A DNA stretch of 64,000 nt from Mya arenaria (lineage: Eukaryota > Mollusca > Bivalvia > Myida > Myidae): assembly GCF_026914265.1 (NCBI RefSeq), contig NC_069126.1, forward strand, positions 73,090,732-73,154,731. The letters run 5' to 3'. The notes under the pieces are model-generated. The model ran no database searches and was not told the origin of the DNA. It saw only the letters and a program-made list of their open reading frames with translations. Below are positions 1 through 14,400 of the stretch, in pieces; position 1 is the first letter of the stretch, and the number at the start of each line of letters is the position of its first letter. The translations under genes and the position numbers were made by a program.

Positions 1-1633
1 CAAGCATCAGGTGGTAGTCTCTCGCTACATCTAGTAGGTCCCTGTAGTATACAGTAAAACAGAATGTAGTTATGGCCGCCTCTCAAGCATCAGGTGGTAG
101 TCCCTCGCAACATCTAGTAGGTCCCTGTATAATACAGTAAAATAGAATGTAGTTATGGCCGCCTCTCAGGCATCAGGTGGTAGTCCCTCGCAACATCTAG
201 TAGGTCCCTGTATAATACAGTAAAATAGAATACAGTTATGGCCGCCTCTCAGGCATCAGGTGGTAGTCTCTCGCAACATCTAGTAGGTCCCTGAATGATA
301 CAGTAAAACAGAATGTAGTTATGGCCGCCTCTCAGGCATCAGGTGGTAGTCCCTCGCAACATCTAGTAGGTCCCTGTATAATACAGTAAAATAGAATACA
401 GTTATGGCCGCCTCTCAGGCATCAGGTGGTAGTCCCTCGCTACATCTAGTAGGTCCCTGAATAATACAGTAAAACAGAATGTAGTTATGGCCGCCTCTCA
501 GGCATCAGGTAGTAGTATTTCGCCACATCTAGTAGGTCCCTGTATAATACAGTAAAATAGAATACAGTTATGGCCGCCTCTCAGGCATCAGGTGGTAGTC
601 CCTCGCTACATCTAGTAGGTCCCTGAATGATACAGTAAAACAGAATGTAGTTATGGCCGCCTCTCAGGCATCAGGTGGTAGTCTCTCGCAACATCTAGTA
701 GGTCCCTGTATAATACAGTAAAACAGAATGTAGTTATGGCCGCCTCTCAAGCATCAGGTGGTAGTCCCTCGCAACATCTAGTAGGTCCCTGAATGATAAG
801 TAAAACAGAATACAGTTATGGCCGCCTCTCAGGCATCAGGTGGTAGTCTCTCGCTATATCCAGTAGGTCCCTGAATGATAAGTAAAACAGAATGTTGTTA
901 CGGCCGCCTCTCAAGTATCAGGTGGTAGTCCCTCGCAACATCTAGTAGGTCCCTGAATGATACAGTAAAATAGAATACAGTTATGGCCGCCTCTCAGGCA
1001 TCAGGTGGTAGTCTCTCGCTACATCTAGTAGGTCCCTGAATGATAAGTAAAACAGAATGTTGTTACGGCCGCCTCTCAAGTATCAGGTGGTAGTCCCTCG
1101 CTACATCTAGTAGGTCCCTGAATGATACAGTAAAATAGAATACAGTTATGGCCGCCTCTCAGGCATCAGGTGGTAGTCTCTCGCTACATCTAGTAGGTCC
1201 CTGAATGATAAGTAAAACAGAATGTTGTTACGGCCGCCTCTCAAGTATCAGGTGGTAGTCCCTCGCAACATCTAGTAGGTCCCTGAATGATAAGTAAAAC
1301 AGAATGTAGTTACCGCCACCTTTCAAGCATCAGGTGGTAGTCCCTCGCAACATCTAGTAGGTCCCTGAATGATAAGTAAAACAGAATGTAGTTACCGCCA
1401 CCTCTCAAGTATCAGGTGGTAGTCCCTCGCAACATCTAGTAAGTCCCTGAATAATACAGTAAAACAGAATGTAGTTACCGCCACCTCTCAAGCATCAGGT
1501 GGTAGTCTCTCGCAACATCTAGTAGGTCCCTGAATGATAAGTAAAACAGAATGTTGTTACGGCCGCCTCTCAAGTATCAGGTGGTAGTCCCTCGCTACAT
1601 ATAGTAGGTCACTGTATAATACAGTAAAGCAGA
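1..1633. repeat. 83-bp tandem array (left edge cut)
   Basis: About 20 head-to-tail copies of an 83-bp unit (some 81-82 bp, lacking CA in the 'gatacagtaaa' part). The unit contains GTGGTAGTCCCTCGC and TATGGCCGCCTCT. Copies differ by a few substitutions each. Right-hand copies share 'gttaccgccacct' variants, showing local sub-families. The array runs off the left edge. It lies downstream of the last visible KLHL18 exon on the minus strand, so it is probably inside that gene's next intron. No coding potential is seen. Confidence 0.95.
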
Positions 1634-2490
1634 ATCATGCTGGTACAATTGATCTGTGATTCTGTCTGGAGAAACAGCATACATTGTTTTAGCATGCATA
1701 TGCTGCCTTTTCTTATATCTGGAGAGACAGATTGTTTTTGGTTGAAAAAAGAGTATCTGTACTTATATCTAGCAAGATAGAGTGAATTGTTGAATGTCTG
1801 TAAAACACTGTCGGGTAGTCTTGAAGGTCTGGAGCCGTATTGATTAAAGTGTAAACATTCAACTTTTAAGAGAAATATTTTGAATATTACTCATCAAATA
1901 TTTTATATATTTATTTTTCATAAAATTTATTCACATCCGTTTTTTATTTTGACCATTTTCTTGCTTATTTTAATATTTTTGGTATTAACCCACTGCTCAT
2001 TTTAACATTGCTAGTTTTCTTTAAATTTAACTTAGCAAAAAAGGATTTTTTCACTAGGATCAAAATTTTCCCTAAAATGCTTTATGAATACAATCCGTGG
2101 AGTTATGGCCGTTATTCTGCTTATCTTGCTACTTGTTCATCTGACAAGAATCCATTATTTTAGGACAACAGTAGTGCACACTCCAACCAGCACCTTTCCT
2201 AATTTTGCAGGTCAACTATAGAACAGCATTTTTTTAATATTTTTGTTTATTAATATTAATACCCCCAACCAAAAAGCTGATCAGAATAAAGTTCAAATGC
2301 AATAACCCCATACAATAATTCTGCAGCAAATACAAATAGAAAGTGAAAGTATGTTACACAGTAAATAATTATAAATTTTAAAGTTAAAATAATGCCACGA
2401 CTAACATTGAAAATGACCGCAATACCGATGAGTCAAGGCTATGATACTACTGCTACTTTTTTCAGAAAATAAGATGAGCCAATGAAATAC
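1634..2490. other. Intronic DNA, no feature recognised
   Basis: AT-rich sequence between the 83-bp array and KLHL18 exon 5. I looked on the minus strand for a first Kelch-repeat exon (a 'YAVGG'-like block) and saw none. The next exon should lie beyond the left edge. Confidence 0.5.
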
Positions 2491-5400
2491 CTGCATTTGT
2501 GTGATGATTTGATCAGCTCTTCTGTAGCCACCCGGTCACTCAGAAACTGCGGGGTGAGCAGGGGCAGGCGAACTTTCACCATCAACTCAGGAAGGCAGTC
2601 TTGACGGGAATCAATTTCTTTCTTTACCCAAAGCAGGACAGCCTCATAAACCTGGACAAAAACATTTGAATACATCAAAACTTGATAAAAATCAAGAATC
2701 AAACATGATTTAATGTTTGTTTAATTAAATTAAGAGATGCATTTCTATTTCTAACCAAACATGTATTCCTTGCATTTTAAAAGATCTTTTCTCCCACCTC
2801 AGATAGATATGGAACTCCTTTTTTATTGTCATCACACAATTACCTCCCTTGTTGAAAACCGTCATCAGTAGCATCATTTTTTTTTCTCATTTATTTTTTA
2901 CACAGAGTAATCAATACACATACATTAAGGCAGTAATGTCATAATAACAATTCTATGTTGTTGTTGTTGGGTTTTTTTGGGGGGGGGGGGATTTAGCATC
3001 TGTAGCATCATGGAAACCTTGTGTTGTGGTAATATTTTAAATGCAAATTATTTATTTCTCGCTTAAAATGACACCAAAATAATTTTTAGGCTGCATTCAA
3101 AAAATAATGCTGCACTATCCTCAAAACTATTTAAAAAAAGATTTGACTTTTTTTACATAATCTGAATCACTATGCGCATATCCAACACAACCATGAATTA
3201 TCCATATCTATAGGCAAGTTGTTATCACTAAGCACAAAAGAGTTCCTGCGAAAAAAATACATTTAAACCTTATTGTGCTTAACTGAGTTTGGAGAAAAAG
3301 CATCTACCATAGCCGCTAGTATAAGACAGGTTCATCCCAACCCTCGCACAGGGTGTTCTGCACCCTACACTTGGTTTGGGATAAACCTATCTTACACTTT
3401 CGGCCATGAAAGATACTTAATATATTCTTACACTCACATAATGTTCTTACTGAGTTCTTACCAGAAACACTTTTATTAAAGGGATTTTGTGTTTTAATTA
3501 TTGCTGTAACTTGGCGAATCAAATCAGAAACAATCTTCATACTAGGGACTGGAACTGGGACAAATAACTTAATGAAATAATCAAATATTGGAAATGATTG
3601 GAGAGGCCATTGATCAATCATGTGTCCATCTGCTGATTTTCTTACAGAGCCTGACATTTCCAGATTAACCATGAAGCCTTGAAGCTAACATCAACTTATT
3701 GTTTCCATACACAGTGAGTGATGCATTTTGCTCGAATACAGAGTCTCAAACACATTTTTTTTTCCTGAAGTCCAGTAATTTTTAAAGAATTTTTTTTTTT
3801 ATAATAACTTGTAATATATGAACTAAACTGTCTGGCACTCCAAAATCTTTTGCTCAAGACTCATGGTAATGAAATATGCAAGTCCAAGGACATATTCAAA
3901 CAGATTTTAAAATGAATCACTGACAAGGAAACTATAGCTAACCTGTTCCTCTGTGCTAACATTCAGCTCGTCCCTGCCCAAGATATCAAGGACATCTGTC
4001 CGGGGAAGGTTCAAGAACTCTTCCGATCTCATCACATCCTTAAAGTGTTTCTGGACGTATTTGTTAGCAGCCTCCACTAGTCCTGTACACATGTACTGGT
4101 CAGCGAAACTCCGCACTCCAAGGCAGTTTGTTGGATGAAGTCTGCAAATGAATTAATCAGCTAGTAACAATAAGAATAGTGTGGGGCTATTTTTAGCCGC
4201 CTCTATTAGTCTAGGCCACATTGTACTGGTCAGTAAAACTTTACATTTGGCAGGGTGAATCCTTGAAATAAATAATTCAGAATGGCTGTAGAGTATCAAT
4301 TACTGGTAAACTGCATTTCAATTAAACAGTGACAGTAAAATTGCAGTTTTTTTCTTGCTACTTTATCTTACAAGATAAACTTATAGGTATTCATAGATAC
4401 ATTGTAAGATATAGTGATACATGGATATTTCATTTAAGAAAGTTTCTTGAAACATTATAGTTTTGCACATGCTGTTTTTTGGACAACACTGCTAGACTAA
4501 TATTTAGGCTCCGATTATATACATGTCAAACAATGTACATAGAACAAACTACAGACAAGATACGAGATTTACCAGTACAATGTACCTTCAACCAACTACT
4601 GACAAGCTATGAGATTTACCAGTACATGTACCACTACAATGTACCTTCAACCAACTACTGACAAGCTACAAGATTTACCAGTACAATGTACCTTCAACCA
4701 ACTACTGACAAGCTATGAGATTTACCAGTACAATGTACCTTCAACCAACTACTGACAAGCTATGAGATTTACCAGTACAATGTACCTTCAACCAACTACT
4801 GACAAGCTATGAGATTTACCAGTACAATGTACCTTCAACCAACTATGACAAGCTATGAGATTTACCAGTACAATGTACCTTCAACCAACTACTGACAAGC
4901 TACAAGATTTACCAGTACAATGTACCTTCAACCAACTACTGACAAGCTATGAGATTTACCAGTACAATGTACCTTCAACCAACTACTGACAAGCTATGAG
5001 ATTTACCAGTACACATACCAGTACAATGTACCTTCAACCAACTACTGACAAGCTACAAGATTTACCAGTACAATGTACCTTCAACCAACTATGACAAGCT
5101 ACAAGATTTACCAGTACAATGTACCTTCAACCAACTATGACAAGCTACAAGATTTACCAGTACAATGTACCTTCAACCAACTATGACAAGCTACAAGATT
5201 TACCAGTACAATGTACCTTCAACCAACTATGACAAGCTATGAGATTTACCAGTACAATGTACCTTCAACCAACTATGACAAGCTATGAGATTTACCAGTA
5301 CAATGTACCTTCAACCAACTATGACAAGCTATGAGATTTACAAGTACAATGTACCTTCAACCAACTATGACAAGCTATGAGATTTACCAGTACAATGTAC

Positions 5401-8400
5401 CTTCAACCAACTACTGACAAGCTATGAGATTTACCAGTACAATGTACCTTCAACCAACTACTGACAAGCTATGAGATTTACCAGTACAATGTACCTTCAA
5501 CCAACTACTGACAAGCTATGAGATTTACCAGTACAATGTACCTTCAACCAACTACTGACAAGCTATGAGATTTACCAGTACACATACCAGTACAATGTAC
5601 CTTCAACCAACTACTGACAAGCTACAAGATTTACCAGTACAATGTACCTTCAACCAACTACTGACAAGCTACAAGATTTACCAGTACAATGTACCATCAA
5701 CCAACTACTGACAAGCTATGAGATTTACCAGTACACATACCACTACAATGTACCTTCAACCAACTATGACAAGCTATGAGATTTACCAGTACACATACCA
5801 GTACAATGTACCATCAACCAACTATGACAAGCTACAAGATTTACCAGTACAATGTACCTTCAACCAACTACTGACAAGCTACAAGATTTACCAGTACAAT
5901 GTACCTTCAACCAACTATGACAAGCTATGAGATTTACCAGTACAATGTACCTTCAACCAACTATGACAAGCTACAAGATTTACCAGTACAATGTACCTTC
6001 AACCAACTATGACAAGCTACAAGATTTACCAGTACAATGTACCTTCAACCAACTACTGACAAGCTACAAGATTTACCAGTACAATGTACCTTCAACCAAC
6101 TACAGACAAGCTACAAGATTAACCAGTACAATGTACCTTCAACCAACTACTGACAAGCTACAAGATTTACAAGTACAATGTACCTTCAACCAACTACTGA
6201 CAAGCTACAAGATTTACCAGTACAATGTACCTTCAACCAACTATGACAAGCTACGAGATTTACCAGTACAATGTACCTTCAACCAACTACTGACAAGCTA
6301 TGAGATTTACCAGTACAATGTACCTTCAACCAACTACAGACAAGCTACAAGATTTACCAGTACAATGTACCTTCAACCAACTATGACAAGCTACAAGATT
6401 TACCAGTACAATGTACCTTCAACCAACTATGACAAGCTATGAGATTTACCAGTACAATGTACCTTCAACCAACTACAGACAAGCTACAAGATTTACCAGT
6501 ACAATGTACCTTCAACCAACTATGACAAGCTACAAGATTTACCAGTACAATGTACCTTCAACCAACTATGACAAGCTATGAGATTTACCAGTACAATGTA
6601 CCTTCAACCAACTATGACAAGCTACGAGATTTACCAGTACACATACCACTACAATGTACCTTCAACCAACTATGACAAGCTACGAGATTTACCAGTACAA
6701 TGTAACTTCAACCAGCTATGACAAGCTATGAGATTTACCAGTACAATGTACCTTCAACCAACTACTGACAAGCTACAAGATTTACCAGTACAATGTACCT
6801 TCAACCAACTATGACAAGCTACGAGATTTACCAGTACAATGTACCTTCAACCAACTACTGACAAGCTACAAGATTTACCAGTACAATGTACCTTCAACCA
6901 ACTATGACAAGCTACGAGATTTACCAGTACAATGTACCTTCAACCAACTATGACAAGCTATGAGATTTACCAGTACAATGTACCTTCAACCAACTACTGA
7001 CAAGCTATGAGATTTACCAGTACAATGTACCTTCAACCAACTATGACAAGCTATGAGATTTACCAGTACAATGTACCTTCAACCAACTACTGACAAGCTA
7101 CAAGATTTACCAGTACAATGTACCTTCAACCAACTATGACAAGCTACGAGATTTACCAGTACAATGTACCTTCAACCAACTATGACAAGCTATGAGATTT
7201 ACCAGTACAATGTACCTTCAACCAACTACTGACAAGCTATGAGATTTACCAGTACAATGTACCTTCAACCAACTATGACAAGCTATGAGATTTACCAGTA
7301 CAATGTACCTTCAACCAACTACTGACAAGCTATGAGATTTACCAGTACAATGTACCTTCAACCAACTATGACAAGCTATGAGATTTACCAGTACAATGTA
7401 CCTTCAACCAACTATGACAAGCTATGAGATTTACCAGTACAATGTACCTTCAACCAACTACTGACAAGCTACGAGATTTACCAGTACAATGTACCTTCAA
7501 CCAACTATGACAAGCTACGAGATTTACCAGTACAATGTACCTTCAACCAACTACAGACAAGCTATGAGATTTACCACTAAAATGTACCTTCAACCAACTA
7601 TGACAAGCTATGAGATTTACCAGTACAATGTACCTTCAACCAACTATGACAAGCTATGAGATTTACCAGTACAATGTACCTTCAACCAACTATGACAAGC
7701 TATGAGATTTACCAGTACAATGTACCTTCAACCAACTACTGACAAGCTATGAGATTTACCAGTACAATGTACCTTCAACCAACTATGACAAGCTATGAGA
7801 TTTACCAGTACAATGTACCTTCAACCAACTATGACAAGCTATGAGATTTACCAGTACAATGTACCTTCAACCAACTATGACAAGCTACGAGATTTACCAG
7901 TACAATGTACCTTCAACCAACTACTGACAAGCTATGAGATTTACCAGTACAATGTACCTTCAACCAACTACAGACAAGCTACAAGATTTACCAGTACAAT
8001 GTACCTTCAACCAACTACTGACAAGCTACAAGATTTACCAGTACAATGTACCTTCAACCAACTACAGACAAGCTACAAGATTTACCAGTACAATGTACCT
8101 TCAACCAACTACTGACAAGCTACAAGATTTACCAGTACAATGTACCTTCAACCAACTACTGACAAGCTACAAGATTTACCAGTACAATGTACCTTCAACC
8201 AACTATGACAAGCTACGAGATTTACCAGTACAATGTACCTTCAACCAACTACTGACAAGCTATGAGATTTACCAGTACAATGTACCTTCAACCAACTACA
8301 GACAAGCTACAAGATTTACCAGTACAATGTACCTTCAACCAACTATGACAAGCTACAAGATTTACCAGTACAATGTACCTTCAACCAACTATGACAAGCT

Positions 8401-11400
8401 ATGAGATTTACCAGTACAATGTACCTTCAACCAACTACAGACAAGCTACAAGATTTACCAGTACAATGTACCTTCAACCAACTATGACAAGCTACAAGAT
8501 TTACCAGTACAATGTACCTTCAACCAACTATGACAAGCTATGAGATTTACCAGTACAATGTACCTTCAACCAACTATGACAAGCTACGAGATTTACCAGT
8601 ACACATACCACTACAATGTACCTTCAACCAACTATGACAAGCTACGAGATTTACCAGTACAATGTACCTTCAACCAACTATGACAAGCTATGAGATTTAC
8701 CAGTACAATGTACCTTCAACCAACTACTGACAAGCTACAAGATTTACCAGTACAATGTACCTTCAACCAACTATGACAAGCTACGTACGAGATTTACCAG
8801 TACAATGTACCTTCAACCAACTACTGACAAGCTACAAGATTTACCAGTACAATGTACCTTCAACCAACTATGACAAGCTACGAGATTTACCAGTACAATG
8901 TACCTTCAACCAACTATGACAAGCTATGAGATTTACCAGTACAATGTACCTTCAACCAACTACTGACAAGCTATGAGATTTACCAGTACAATGTACCTTC
9001 AACCAACTATGACAAGCTATGAGATTTACCAGTACAATGTACCTTCAACCAACTACTGACAAGCTACAAGATTTACCAGTACAATGTACCTTCAACCAAC
9101 TATGACAAGCTACGAGATTTACCAGTACAATGTACCTTCAACCAACTATGACAAGCTATGAGATTTACCAGTACAATGTACCTTCAACCAACTACTGACA
9201 AGCTATGAGATTTACCAGTACAATGTACCTTCAACCAACTATGACAAGCTATGAGATTTACCAGTACAATGTACCTTCAACCAACTACTGACAAGCTATG
9301 AGATTTACCAGTACAATGTACCTTCAACCAACTATGACAAGCTATGAGATTTACCAGTACAATGTACCTTCAACCAACTATGACAAGCTATGAGATTTAC
9401 CAGTACAATGTACCTTCAACCAACTACTGACAAGCTACGAGATTTACCAGTACAATGTACCTTCAACCAACTATGACAAGCTACGAGATTTACCAGTACA
9501 ATGTACCTTCAACCAACTACAGACAAGCTATGAGATTTACCACTAAAATGTACCTTCAACCAACTATGACAAGCTATGAGATTTACCAGTACAATGTACC
9601 TTCAACCAACTATGACAAGCTATGAGATTTACCAGTACAATGTACCTTCAACCAACTATGACAAGCTATGTGATTTACCAGTACAATGTACCTTCAACCA
9701 ACTACTGACAAGCTATGAGATTTACCAGTACAATGTACCTTCAACCAACTACTGACAAGCTATGTGATTTACCAGTACAATGTACCTTCAACCAACTATG
9801 ACAAGCTACGAGATTTACCAGTACAATGTACCTTCAACCAACTACTGACAAGCTATGAGATTTACCAGTACAATGTACCTTCAACCAACTACTGATAAGC
9901 TACAAGATTTACCAGTACAATGTACCTTCAACCAACTATGACAAGCTACGAGATTTACCAGTACAATGTACCTTCAACCAACTACTGATAAGCTACAAGA
10001 TTTACCAGTACAATGTACCTTCAACCAACTATGACAAGCTATGAGATTTACCAGTACAATGTACCTTCAACCAACTATGACAAGCTACGAGATTTACCAG
10101 TACAATGTACCTTCAACCAACTATGACAAGCTACGAGATTTACCAGTACAATGTACCTTCAACCAACTATGACAAGCTACGAGATTTACCAGTACAATGT
10201 ACCTTCAACCAACTATGACAAGCTACGAGATTTACCAGTACAATGTACCTTCAACCAACTATGACAAGCTACGAGATTTACCAGTACAATGTACCTTCAA
10301 CCAACTATGACAAGCTACGAGATTTACCAGTACAATGTACCTTCAACCAACTATGACAAGCTACGAGATTTACCAGTACAATGTACCTTCAACCAACTAT
10401 GACAAGCTACAAGATTTACCAGTACAATGTACCTTCAACCAACTATGACAAGCTATGAGATTTACCAGTACAATGTACCTTCAACCAACTATGACAAGCT
10501 ATGAGATTTACCAGTACAATGTACCTTCAACCAACTATGACAAGCTACAAGATTTACCAGTACAATGTACCTTCAACCAACTACAGACAAGCTACGAGAT
10601 TTACCAGTACAATGTACCTTCAACCAACTACTGACAAGCTATGAGATTTACTAGTACAATGTACCTTCAACCAACTATGACAAGCTATGAGATTTACCAG
10701 TACAATGTACCTTCAACCAACTATGACAAGCTATGAGATTTACCAGTACAATGTACCTTCAACCAACTATGACAAGCTACGAGATTTACCAGTACACATA
10801 CCAGTACAATGTACCTTCAACCAACTATGACAAGCTATGAGATTTACCAGTACACATACCAGTACAATGTACCTTCAACCAACTACTGACAAGCTATGAG
10901 ATTTACCAGTACAATGTACCTTCAACCAACTATGACAAGCTACGAGATTTACCAGTACAATGTACCTTCAACCAACTACTGACAAGCTATGAGATTTACC
11001 AGTACAATGTACCTTCAACCAACTACTGACAAGCTATGAGATTTACCAGTACAATGTACCTTCAACCAACTACTGACAAGCTATGAGATTTACCAGTACA
11101 CATACCAGTACAATGTACCTTCAACCAACTATGACAAGCTATGAGATTTACCAGTACACATACCAGTACAATGTACCTTCAACCAACTATGACAAGCTAC
11201 GAGATTTACCAGTACAATGTACCTTCAACCAACTATGACAAGCTATGAGATTTACCAGTACACATACCAGTACAATGTACCTTCAACCAACTATGACAAG
11301 CTACAAGATTTACCAGTACAATGTACCTTCAACCAACTACTGACAAGCTACAAGATTTACCACTACAATGTACCTTCAACCAACTATGACAAGCTATGAG

Positions 11401-14400
11401 ATTTACCAGTACACATACCAGTACAATGTACCTTCAACCAACTATGACAAGCTATGAGATTTACCAGTACACATACCAGTACAATGTACCTTCAACCAAC
11501 TACTGACAAGCTATGAGATTTACCAGTACAATGTACCTTCAACCAACTATGACAAGCTACGAGATTTACCAGTACAATGTACCTTCAACCAACTATGACA
11601 AGCTATGAGATTTACCAGTACAATGTACCTTCAACCAACTATGACAAGCTATGAGATTTACCAGTACACATACCAGTACAATGTACCTTCAACCAACTAT
11701 GACAAGCTATGAGATTTACCAGTACAATGTACCTTCAACCAACTATGACAAGCTATGAGATTTACCAGTACAATGTACCTTCAACCAACTACTGACAAGC
11801 TACGAGATTTACCAGTACAATGTACCTTCAACCAACTATGACAAGCTACGAGATTTACCAGTACAATGTACCTTCAACCAACTACAGACAAGCTATGAGA
11901 TTTACCACTAAAATGTACCTTCAACCAACTATGACAAGCTATGAGATTTACCAGTACAATGTACCTTCAACCAACTATGACAAGCTATGAGATTTACCAG
12001 TACAATGTACCTTCAACCAACTATGACAAGCTATGAGATTTACCAGTACAATGTACCTTCAACCAACTACTGACAAGCTATGAGATTTACCAGTACAATG
12101 TACCTTCAACCAACTATGACAAGCTATGAGATTTACCAGTACAATGTACCTTCAACCAACTATGACAAGCTATGAGATTTACCAGTACAATGTACCTTCA
12201 ACCAACTATGACAAGCTACGAGATTTACCAGTACAATGTACCTTCAACCAACTACTGACAAGCTATGAGATTTACCAGTACAATGTACCTTCAACCAACT
12301 ACTGACAAGCTACGAGATTTACCAGTACAATGTACCTTCAACCAACTACTGACAAGCTATGAGATTTACCAGTACAATGTACCTTCAACCAACTACTGAC
12401 AAGCTACGAGATTTACCAGTACAATGTACCTTCAACCAACTATGACAAGCTACGAGATTTACCAGTACAATGTACCTTCAACCAACTATGACAAGCTACG
12501 AGATTTACCAGTACAATGTACCTTCAACCAACTATGACAAGCTACAAGATTTACCAGTACAATGTACCTTCAACCAACTATGACAAGCTACGAGATTTAC
12601 CAGTACAATGTACCTTCAACCAACTATGACAAGCTACGAGATTTACCAGTACAATGTACCTTCAACCAACTATGACAAGCTATGAGATTTACCAGTACAA
12701 TGTACCTTCAACCAACTATGACAAGCTACGAGATTTACCAGTACAATGTACTTTCAACCAACTATGACAAGCTACGAGTTTACCAGTACAATGTACCTTC
12801 AACCAACTACTGACAAGCTACGAGATTTACCAGTACAATGTACCTTCAACCAACTATGACAAGCTACGAGATTTACCAGTACAATGTACCTTCAACCAAC
12901 TACTGACAAGCTACGAGATTTACCAGTACAATGTACCTTCAACCAACTATGACAAGCTACGAGATTTACCAGTACAATGTACCTTCAACCAACTACTGAC
13001 AAGCTATGAGATTTACCAGTACAATGTACCTTCAACCAACTACTGATAAGCTACAAGATTTACCAGTACAATGTACCTTCAACCAACTATGACAAGCTAC
13101 GAGATTTACCAGTACAATGTACCTTCAACCAACTACTGATAAGCTACAAGATTTACCAGTACAATGTACCTTCAACCAACGATGACAAGCTATGAGATTT
13201 ACCAGTACAATGTACCTTCAACCAACTATGACAAGCTACGAGATTTACCAGTACAATGTACCTTCAACCAACTATGACAAGCTACGAGATTTACCAGTAC
13301 AATGTACCTTCAACCAACTATGACAAGCTACGAGATTTACCAGTACAATGTACCTTCAACCAACTATGACAAGCTACGAGATTTACCAGTACAATGTACC
13401 TTCAACCAACTATGACAAGCTACGAGATTTACCAGTACAATGTACCTTCAACCAACTATGACAAGCTACGAGATTTACCAGTACAATGTACCTTCAACCA
13501 ACTATGACAAGCTACGAGATTTACCAGTACAATGTACCTTCAACCAACTATGACAAGCTACAAGATTTACCAGTACAATGTACCTTCAACCAACTATGAC
13601 AAGCTACGAGATTTACCAGTACAATGTACCTTCAACCAACTATGACAAGCTATGAGATTTACCAGTACAATGTACCTTCAACCAACTATGACAAGCTACA
13701 AGATTTACCAGTACAATGTACCTTCAACCAACTACAGACAAGCTACGAGATTTACCAGTACAATGTACCTTCAACCAACTACTGACAAGCTATGAGATTT
13801 ACCAGTACAATGTACCTTCAACCAACTATGACAAGCTACGAGATTTACCAGTACAATGTACCTTCAACCAACAATGACAAGCTATGAGATTTACCAGTAC
13901 AATGTACCTTCAACCAACTATGACAAGCTACGAGATTTACCAGTACACATACCAGTACAATGTACCTTCAACCAACTATGACAAACTATGAGATTTACCA
14001 GTACACATACCAGTACAATGTACCTTCAACCAACTACTGACAAGCTATGAGATTTACCAGTACAATGTACCTTCAACCAACTATGACAAGCTACGAGATT
14101 TACCAGTACAATGTACCTTCAACCAACTATGACAAGCTATGAGATTTACCAGTACAATGTACCTTCAACCAACTACTGACAAGCTATGAGATTTACCAGT
14201 ACAATGTACCTTCAACCAACTACTGACAAGCTATGAGATTTACCAGTACACATACCAGTACAATGTACCTTCAACCAACTATGACAAGCTATGAGATTTA
14301 CCAGTACACATACCAGTACAATGTACCTTCAACCAACTATGACAAGCTATGAGATTTACCACTACAATGTACCTTCAACCAACTATGACAAGCTATGAGA

